Shown: positions 1 to 4,687 of the stretch, one piece after another | How positions within the stretch are numbered: the first letter of the stretch is position 1 | Layout of the letters: every line of letters begins with the position of its first letter | Source: an uncultured Oscillospiraceae bacterium | GTDB taxonomy: Bacteria; Bacillota; Clostridia; Oscillospirales; Oscillospiraceae | Direction: 5' to 3' | DNA length: 7,506 bases | Assembly (NCBI GenBank): GCA_934661715.1 | Contig: CAKUJL010000072.1 | Location: 1 to 7,506 of the forward strand | The notes under the pieces: model-generated | Told to the model about the DNA's origin: nothing | What the model saw: the letters and a program-made list of their open reading frames with translations, nothing else | Database searches by the model: none | Program-made: the position numbers and the translations under genes

Positions 1-75
1 TCAAGGAAAAATGGCGCGGCGCAGCGTGAAAAGACCCGCTGTCCGGGTGCGTTGGGAGTTTTCAGATACACCCTA
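1..75 (+). repeat. Left copy of a 75-bp repeat, inverted relative to the right end
   Basis: Positions 1-75 are identical, without mismatch, to the reverse complement of 7431-7505; the copies diverge at 76 against 7430. The window edge cuts the repeat, so its full length is unknown. It lies about 105 bp beyond the stop codon of the minus-strand PAP2 gene, so PAP2 transcription would read it outward. Inside is a small hairpin, ACCCG (34-38) with CGGGT (44-48) around a 5-base loop. In the outward direction this is followed by CTTTTC, which gives it a weak terminator-like look. No transposase or other mobility gene is present, so a dispersed intergenic repeat is more likely than a transposon end. 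Confidence 0.9.
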
Positions 76-127
76 GGGAAGTTACGAATTCGCCGCAGTT
101 TTTCGCGTTTCGGATTTGCATTTTGCT

Positions 128-149
128 GGGCGGGCAGAGTCGCCCGCCC
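128..149. repeat. GC-rich REP-like palindrome
   Basis: GGGCGGGC (128-135) and GCCCGCCC (142-149) form an 8-bp all-GC stem around a 6-base loop, followed by CTACG. It sits in the 3' flank of the PAP2 gene, between its stop codon and the terminal repeat. Neither direction shows a T-run after the stem, so it is not a standard intrinsic terminator, although such a stable hairpin could protect the transcript's 3' end. From memory, similar GGGCGGGC...GCCCGCCCCTACG hairpins are scattered through many gut clostridial genomes; that comparison was not checked here. Confidence 0.6.
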
Positions 150-179
150 CTACGAAGGCAGAAGAAATTTCGCATCAAT

Positions 180-1112
180 TCATTCGGGGTCATATTGCTG
201 TTCTTCGCGTTCGGAGATCAGTTCCCAGACGAACTGGAAGAACTTTTTATTGAAGTAGAACAGGTATACGCCGAGGACCGTGAGCCCCAGCGTTACGAGC
301 CACGCCATCGTCACGTCCGTTAAGAAGTGCGCCCCCATCGTGAGCCGCGAGAACGCGACGACCGCCGTCCATAAGACGCCGAAAAGCCCCAGCCGCTTTT
401 CCTTGCCGCGGAAGCGCTTGGAGACGGTCGGAAGCAGTGCGACCAGCATCGCGCACGCCGCGCACGCCGTGTGGCCCGACGGGAACGAACGGAATTCGTC
501 AGACGAGACGCCTTCGGCAACCAGCTGGTTTTTAAGGGCGCTTCCCGCCTTCCACCACGGGGTAAAATAGCTTGCGTTTCCCGTCGCGGCGATCAGGCGC
601 ATTCTCGCTCTTCCCCACGGAACCTTGATGATGTTGATGAGCAGCATCGTCCCCACGCAGACAAAGACGAGCGTGAGCACAAAGCGGATAACGGTCTTCC
701 CCTGCGCCCCGGAGGTAAGGAGCAAAAGCGCCATTGCGCACAGCGCGGCAAAAAACACCGTCACCAGAAGCGGCACCCACGACGGCATCGCGGGCACATT
801 ATCTGTCGCCTCGTGCACGGCCAGAAAAATTCCGCCGAGCACCAGACCCGCCGCACCGATGAGAAACAGCACGTTCCAGTCGCGCCGCAAGCACCCTCTG
901 TGCCGGAACAGGAGAACCCCCGCGCAAATCAGCGCCAGAAACGCCGGAAGCTCGCCGAAGGCCGCGAAAAACTGCCCGAAGCTGCTCTCCTTTCCGGGGT
1001 AAAGGGCGCTGGAAATTTCAAAATCGTAAACGGAGCCGAGTATCATCAGCAAAAGCAGCAGCACAAACAAAAGCCGGGCGCTGCGTGTGTAGGAACGTTT
1101 GAGCTGTTTCAT
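180..1112 (-). CDS. PAP2-family membrane phosphatase
   Basis: A 310-residue integral membrane protein with the catalytic motifs of the PAP2 (type 2 phosphatidic acid phosphatase) superfamily. Motif 1 is K163-x6-R170, but the usual Pro after this Arg is Met (R170-M171). Motif 2 is PSGH at 211-214, and motif 3 is SR-x5-H-x3-D, with R256, H262 and D266. All catalytic residues are present, so it should be active. Members remove phosphate from lipid phosphates or polyprenyl pyrophosphates at the membrane; the substrate cannot be told from this sequence. Hydrophobic segments lie near 13-31, 55-70, 80-100, 112-133, 141-161, 217-230, 243-255 and 267-287, with a basic N-terminus and an acidic C-terminal tail. 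I chose the ATG at 1112 because GGAAAGGA lies 6 bases upstream. An in-frame ATG at 1163 has no such site and lies only about 6 bases after the predicted transcription start. The gene is monocistronic and divergent from the FliB-type gene. Confidence 0.88.
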   Translation of the reverse strand: MKQLKRSYTRSARLLFVLLLLLMILGSVYDFEISSALYPGKESSFGQFFAAFGELPAFLALICAGVLLFRHRGCLRRDWNVLFLIGAAGLVLGGIFLAVHEATDNVPAMPSWVPLLVTVFFAALCAMALLLLTSGAQGKTVIRFVLTLVFVCVGTMLLINIIKVPWGRARMRLIAATGNASYFTPWWKAGSALKNQLVAEGVSSDEFRSFPSGHTACAACAMLVALLPTVSKRFRGKEKRLGLFGVLWTAVVAFSRLTMGAHFLTDVTMAWLVTLGLTVLGVYLFYFNKKFFQFVWELISEREEQQYDPE

Positions 1113-1175
1113 AAGGAGTCCTTTCCTGAGGCGTTTATTTTCAACAGAATGCTCTGTTTTCATGCGTGCCGGATT

Positions 1176-1204
1176 AGTATATCATAATTATGTAACCTTG
1201 GCAA
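1176..1204 (-). promoter_or_regulatory. Promoter of the PAP2 gene (extended -10)
   Basis: Read on the minus strand: -35 TTGCCA (1204-1199), a 17-base spacer, and -10 TATACT (1181-1176) preceded by TGA, which makes an extended -10. The predicted transcription start is near 1169, leaving a leader of about 57 bases to the ATG at 1112. The spacer contains a perfect 10-bp palindrome, CATAATTATG (1183-1192), which could be a protein-binding site but is short. Its -35 box directly abuts the -35 box of the divergent promoter. Confidence 0.6.
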
Positions 1205-1234
1205 TTGACGAATTTGCATGAATCGTGGTATCAT
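1205..1234 (+). promoter_or_regulatory. Promoter of the FliB-type gene (extended -10)
   Basis: TTGACG (1205-1210), an 18-base spacer, then TATCAT (1229-1234) preceded by TGG (1226-1228), an extended -10. The predicted start is near 1241, giving a leader of about 18 bases that contains the ribosome binding site AAAGAGGT (1245-1252), 6 bases before the ATG at 1259. The -35 starts at the base after the -35 of the opposite promoter, so polymerase binding at one should hinder the other. Confidence 0.6.
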
Positions 1235-1258
1235 CTTTTGGAGAAAAGAGGTACATCT

Positions 1259-2344
1259 ATGAAAGTTTACGAACCCGATTACGCATCCAGCTTCCGCTGT
1301 CTCGCGGGCGCGTGTCCGGACACGTGCTGCAAGGACTGGGAGATCATCATAGACAACGAGACACTGCGGAAATACCGTGCCCTTCCCGGCGCATTCGGAG
1401 ACGAGGTGCGTGCGGCCTTGACGACAGACGAAGAGGGCGACACGATGTTCCGTCTTCAAGACGGGCACTGCCCGCTGGTAAGTGAAGACGGCCTTTGCAG
1501 AATTCAGCTGGCCTACGGCGAGGAGGCGCTTTGCAATACCTGCCGGGCTCACCCGCGCTTCTGGGAGGAATACGGCGCGGTGAAGGAGCTTACCCTCAGC
1601 ATTTCCTGCCCCGCGGCGGCAAGGCTTCTTCTTGCGCACGAAGGCCCCGTCACGTTCACCGTCCGCGAAGACGGTGCCAGCATCTCCGGCTGCAACGACT
1701 TGGACCCCGAACTTTATTTCTCGCTTCGAAAGGCGCGCGAAACCGCCATTCAAATTGCGCAGAACCGCAGCCTTTCCATCTCTGACCGGCTGGCCCTCGA
1801 GCTGCTTTTTGCCGCGAGGCTTCAGACGCTGCTGGACGAGAAGGCGTATGGAAGGCTCGACAGACTTCTCGCGCGGTTTTCCTCAACGGCGCATTGCAAA
1901 CGCGACCTTGCGCGGGCAAAGCGGCTTCGCGCGAAAAAAGCGGGCTTCTTCCCCTGCTGGCTGCTGCTGAATAACATGGAGCACCTGACGCAGGAGTTTC
2001 CGCGCCTGCTTGACAGCTTCCCTGCCCGTCAGCCGGCGCCGCCCTTGGACGAAGCGTTTTCCGATGCCTTCGAGCACCTGACGGTCTATTTTCTCTGGCG
2101 GTGGTTCCTGAAGGCCAGCGTCGACGGGAAGCTTCTTTCGCGCGTGGAAAGCTGCGTTTTCCACGTTCTTTGCATCGCCGCCCTCTTTTCCGCGCAGGAA
2201 TCGCGCGATCTGGAGACGCTCACGCGCCTTTCCGGCCTCTACAGCAAGGAGGTCGAGCACTCGGAGGAAAATCTGCGGCTGCTTTCGCGGGTATTTGAGC
2301 GCGGGACGCTGAAGCTCTCGGCGCTACTGCGGCTGCTTCGGTAG
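1259..2344 (+). CDS. FliB-type (flagellin lysine-N-methylase-like) cysteine-rich protein
   Basis: A 361-residue soluble protein. The N-terminus carries the cysteine cluster C14-x4-C19-x3-C23-C24, followed by C71, C80, C92-x2-C95 and C117. This is the layout of the CxxCxxCC zinc/iron-sulfur family (PF03692), to which FliB belongs; in Salmonella FliB methylates flagellin lysines. The opening MKVYEPDYASSFRC and the LCNTCRAHPRFW stretch (91-102) are typical of this group as annotated in clostridia. The cysteines probably bind a metal or Fe-S cluster. The C-terminal two thirds is Leu/Arg/Ala-rich and predicted helical. No flagellin or flagellar gene is in the window, so the target may be a protein encoded elsewhere or not flagellin at all. 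I chose the ATG at 1259 for its AAAGAGGT site; an upstream in-frame TTG at 1205 lies inside the -35 box. No paralogue or partner lies nearby. Confidence 0.8.
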   Translation: MKVYEPDYASSFRCLAGACPDTCCKDWEIIIDNETLRKYRALPGAFGDEVRAALTTDEEGDTMFRLQDGHCPLVSEDGLCRIQLAYGEEALCNTCRAHPRFWEEYGAVKELTLSISCPAAARLLLAHEGPVTFTVREDGASISGCNDLDPELYFSLRKARETAIQIAQNRSLSISDRLALELLFAARLQTLLDEKAYGRLDRLLARFSSTAHCKRDLARAKRLRAKKAGFFPCWLLLNNMEHLTQEFPRLLDSFPARQPAPPLDEAFSDAFEHLTVYFLWRWFLKASVDGKLLSRVESCVFHVLCIAALFSAQESRDLETLTRLSGLYSKEVEHSEENLRLLSRVFERGTLKLSALLRLLR

Positions 2345-2346
2345 GT

Positions 2347-2385
2347 TGCACAAAACCGGCAGGTTTTCGCAAAATCCTTTGTGCA
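2347..2385 (+). terminator. Possible weak terminator or attenuator-like hairpins after the FliB-type gene
   Basis: Just after the stop codon, TGCACAAA (2347-2354) is complementary to TTTGTGCA (2378-2385). Inside, AAAACC (2352-2357) and GGTTTT (2362-2367) form a 6-bp hairpin with a GGCA loop. The same GGTTTT could instead pair, with one bulged base, with AAAATCC (2370-2376). The two main pairings share bases 2352-2354, so they partly compete. There is no clear T-run after the outer stem, so terminator activity is uncertain. The 43-bp inverted repeat at 2419-2461, which ends in T-rich sequence, could instead end this transcript. Confidence 0.35.
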
Positions 2386-2395
2386 CCCTTACGGC

Positions 2396-2423
2396 TTGCG
2401 TTTTCTAAAAAATCTGATAAAAT
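2396..2423 (+). promoter_or_regulatory. Promoter of the MarR-ABC operon
   Basis: TTGCGT (2396-2401), a 16-base spacer, then TAAAAT (2418-2423) preceded by TGA, an extended -10. The predicted start is near 2430, inside the first operator palindrome, with a leader of about 48 bases before the GTG at 2478. The -10 box overlaps the left edge of the inverted repeat, so a protein bound there would block polymerase. The stretch 2401-2464 is markedly AT-rich compared with the genes on both sides. Confidence 0.6.
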
Positions 2424-2461
2424 GTAGCATACTACGTAATATATGTAGTATGCTACATTTT
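2419..2461. promoter_or_regulatory. Tandem palindromic operator, probably for the MarR regulator
   Basis: A perfect inverted repeat with 17-bp arms, AAAATGTAGCATACTAC (2419-2435) and its complement (2445-2461), separated by 9 bases. Each arm contains its own 12-bp palindrome of the form GTAG-N4-CTAC (2424-2435 and 2445-2456). Their centres are 21 bp apart, two helical turns, so two dimers could bind on the same DNA face. The repeat covers the end of the -10 box and the predicted start. A transcript beginning near 2430 would lack most of the left arm and could not fold the full hairpin, which favours a DNA-binding role over an RNA one. For read-through RNA from the FliB-type gene, the structure ending in ATTTTT could also act as a terminator. 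Confidence 0.7.
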
Positions 2462-2477
2462 TATGGAGGGATACCCC

Positions 2478-2945
2478 GTGCATGGAACAAACCATCTCGG
2501 TCACCGCGTCCGCATCCTCTCGCAGGCCATCCGGCAGGAGATCGACCGAAAGCTTCTGGACCTCGATCTGACCGGCCAGCAGTCGTTCATTCTGCGCTTT
2601 CTGGCCGAGCGGCAGGACGCCGTCGTCTACCCCAAGGACATCGAGCGCCGCTTCAATCTCACCCACCCCACCGTCTCGGGGCTTTTGCAGCGGTTGGAAG
2701 CCAAGGGCTTTCTCACCTGCACGCCAGACCCCGACGACCGGCGCTATAAGCGCGTGGCGCTGACAAAGCGCGGGCTGGAATGCCAGGAGGAAATTTACCG
2801 CCACATTCTGTCGATGGAGCAGGCCATGACCGCCGGTATGAGCGCGGAGGACGTGGAAACGCTCATCCGCCTGCTTGACCGCGCGGCCGAAAATCTCAAC
2901 GTTTCTCTAACTTACACACCCTGCAAGGAGGACTGCAAACCATGA
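2478..2945 (+). CDS. MarR-family transcriptional regulator
   Basis: A 155-residue winged helix-turn-helix protein of normal MarR length. Helical dimerisation segments lie at about 5-30 and 98-142. The DNA-binding region runs from about 49 to 80, with recognition helix near 62-76 (THPTVSGLLQRLEAKGFL, 62-79). The wing has the conserved acidic-Arg pattern PDPDDRRYKRVALT (83-96). MarR proteins are usually dimeric repressors released by small molecules. Directly upstream of two exporter genes and downstream of a double palindrome, this one most likely represses its own operon. I prefer the GTG at 2478 because GGAGGG (2465-2470) lies 7 bases before it; the in-frame ATG at 2463 precedes that site and has no binding site of its own. 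The stop TGA overlaps the next start as ATGA. The C-terminal tail carries a C149-x3-C153 pair, and C81 and C102 also occur, so redox or metal sensing is possible but speculative. Confidence 0.88.
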   Translation: MHGTNHLGHRVRILSQAIRQEIDRKLLDLDLTGQQSFILRFLAERQDAVVYPKDIERRFNLTHPTVSGLLQRLEAKGFLTCTPDPDDRRYKRVALTKRGLECQEEIYRHILSMEQAMTAGMSAEDVETLIRLLDRAAENLNVSLTYTPCKEDCKP

Positions 2946-4687
2946 TCAAAAAGCTTGCCGGATGCATCCGGCAATACAAGCGCGACACGATCCTCACGCC
3001 TGTTTTCATGCTGGGCGAGGTCTCGTGCGAATGCGCCATTCCGCTTCTCACCGCCGGGCTCATCAACTCCATTCAGAACGGCTGCGCAATGAACGTGATT
3101 CTGAGCTTCGGCCTCAAGCTGTTTCTCGTCGCGATGCTGTCTCTGGCGTGCGGCGCGGCCTCGGGCTGGTTCTGCGCGTCGGCGGCGTCCGGCTTTGCCC
3201 AGAATCTGCGGCACGACCTTTACTATAAGGTACAGGACTTCTCGTTCGCGAACATCGACCGCTTTTCGACCTCTTCTCTCGTCACGCGACTGACCACCGA
3301 CGTCTCGAACATCCAGCAGGCGTTCATGATGATGATCCGTATGGCCATCCGCGCCCCCATGATGCTGATCTTCGCGACCGTGATGTCCATCCGCGTCGGC
3401 AAGCAGCTGGCCTTCATCTTCGCGGGCATCATCCCGGTTCTCGGTCTGGCGCTTTACTGGATGGCCTCGACGGCAATGCCGCTTTTCAAGGCCGTGTTCA
3501 AAAAGTACGACCGGCTCAATAATTCCGTGCAGGAAAACGTGCAGGCCATGCGCGTGGTCAAGAGCTTCGTGCGCGAGGACTATGAGACCGAAAAGTTCAC
3601 CGCCGAGTCTGACGACGTCAGAGCCGATTTCCTGAAAGCGGAAAAGCTTCTCGCGCTCAACAATCCCCTCATGCTCTTCTGCATTTCCGTCTGCCGCATC
3701 CTCATCAGCTTCTTTGCCGCCAAGCTCATCATCCAGTCCGGCGGCACGTATCTGAATGTCGGCTCGCTCACGAGCATGATCACCTATTCGATGCAGATCT
3801 TGATGGGCCTTATGATGCTCTCGATGGTCTTCGTCATGATCACGATGGCCTCCGCCTCCGCCAAGCGTATCTGCGAGGTGCTGGACGAGGAGAGTGACCT
3901 CCATAACCCCGAAAACCCCGTCATGACCGTTCCCAACGGCGACGTGGACTTTGACAAGGTCAGCTTCAAGTATTCGCAGCGGGCAGACCGGATGGCGCTG
4001 GAAAACATCGATCTGCACATCAAATCCGGCCAGACCGTCGGCATCATCGGCGGCACGGGCTCTTCCAAAACGAGCCTCATTCAGCTCATTTCCCGGCTCT
4101 ATGACGCAACCGAAGGCACGGTGCGCGTCGGCGGCATCAATGTGAAAAACTACGATCTGGAGTCCCTTCGCAATCAGGTCGCCGTCGTTTTGCAGAAAAA
4201 CGTGCTGTTTTCCGGCACGATCAAGGAAAACCTCCGCTGGGGCGACGAAAACGCGACGGACGAGGATATTATCCGCGTCTGTAGGCTCGCGCAGGCCGAC
4301 GAGTTCATCCAGACCTTCCCCGACAAGTACGACACCTACATCGAGCAGGGCGGCACGAACGTCTCCGGCGGCCAGAAGCAGCGGCTTTGCATCGCCAGAG
4401 CCCTTCTCAAAAAGCCGAAGGTGCTGATCCTCGACGACTCGACCTCCGCGGTCGACACCCGGACGGACGCGCTCATCCGGCAGGCGATGCGCGACGAAAT
4501 CCCCGACACGACGAAGTTCATCATCGCCCAGCGCATTTCCTCCGTGCAGGACGCGGACGTGATCCTCGTGCTCGACGGCGGCCGCATTTCCGCGATGGGC
4601 ACGCACGAGGAGCTTCTCAAAACCAGCACGATCTACAAGGAAGTTTACGATTCTCAGAACAAAGCAGGAGGTGAGAACAATGGCTAA
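2942..4687 (+). CDS. Heterodimeric ABC exporter, half-transporter with degenerate ATP site
   Basis: A 581-residue half transporter: a six-helix membrane domain (about 15-305) fused to an ATPase domain (about 333-575). The P-loop is GGTGSSKT (370-377), with Ser375 where the consensus has Gly. The Q-loop glutamine is Q418 and the signature is a consensus VSGGQ (474-478). Walker B is LILDD (495-499), with Asp499 in place of the catalytic Glu. The D-loop is SAVD (502-505) and the switch position is Gln530, not His. Asp and Gln at these two positions are the mark of the degenerate-site subunit in heterodimeric exporters such as TM287/288. The partner is the next gene. The substrate cannot be told; relatives export drugs, dyes, peptides or lipids. 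The ATG overlaps the MarR stop, and AAGGAGG (2925-2931) lies 10 bases upstream. Control by the MarR protein is likely. Confidence 0.93.
   Translation: MIKKLAGCIRQYKRDTILTPVFMLGEVSCECAIPLLTAGLINSIQNGCAMNVILSFGLKLFLVAMLSLACGAASGWFCASAASGFAQNLRHDLYYKVQDFSFANIDRFSTSSLVTRLTTDVSNIQQAFMMMIRMAIRAPMMLIFATVMSIRVGKQLAFIFAGIIPVLGLALYWMASTAMPLFKAVFKKYDRLNNSVQENVQAMRVVKSFVREDYETEKFTAESDDVRADFLKAEKLLALNNPLMLFCISVCRILISFFAAKLIIQSGGTYLNVGSLTSMITYSMQILMGLMMLSMVFVMITMASASAKRICEVLDEESDLHNPENPVMTVPNGDVDFDKVSFKYSQRADRMALENIDLHIKSGQTVGIIGGTGSSKTSLIQLISRLYDATEGTVRVGGINVKNYDLESLRNQVAVVLQKNVLFSGTIKENLRWGDENATDEDIIRVCRLAQADEFIQTFPDKYDTYIEQGGTNVSGGQKQRLCIARALLKKPKVLILDDSTSAVDTRTDALIRQAMRDEIPDTTKFIIAQRISSVQDADVILVLDGGRISAMGTHEELLKTSTIYKEVYDSQNKAGGENNG

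Noticed and set aside
52..258. Short frame starting inside the left repeat, whose mirror starts at 7454 on the minus strand (both begin GVFRYTL after a TTG)
   Set aside because: Both simply translate the shared repeat and then diverge into unrelated sequence; the left one runs into the end of PAP2 and the right one overlaps the anchored protein gene. There is no ribosome binding site.
1113..1163. N-terminal extension of PAP2 from the ATG at 1163
   Set aside because: It has no ribosome binding site and would start about 6 bases from the predicted transcription start; the ATG at 1112 has GGAAAGGA at good spacing.
471..1187. A 238-codon plus-strand frame opposite the PAP2 gene
   Set aside because: The product is Lys/Arg/Gln/His-rich without domains, while the opposite strand encodes a full PAP2 protein with all catalytic motifs.
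2419..2461. The 43-bp inverted repeat as a CRISPR unit, attachment site or purely an RNA terminator
   Set aside because: There is a single inverted pair and no direct repeats or spacers, no integrase is nearby, and its internal palindromes and overlap with the -10 box fit an operator better. A secondary terminator role for read-through RNA remains possible.
2463..2477. MarR start at the ATG at 2463
   Set aside because: Its upstream sequence is the T-rich end of the operator, and the GGAGGG site lies after it, correctly placed for the GTG at 2478.
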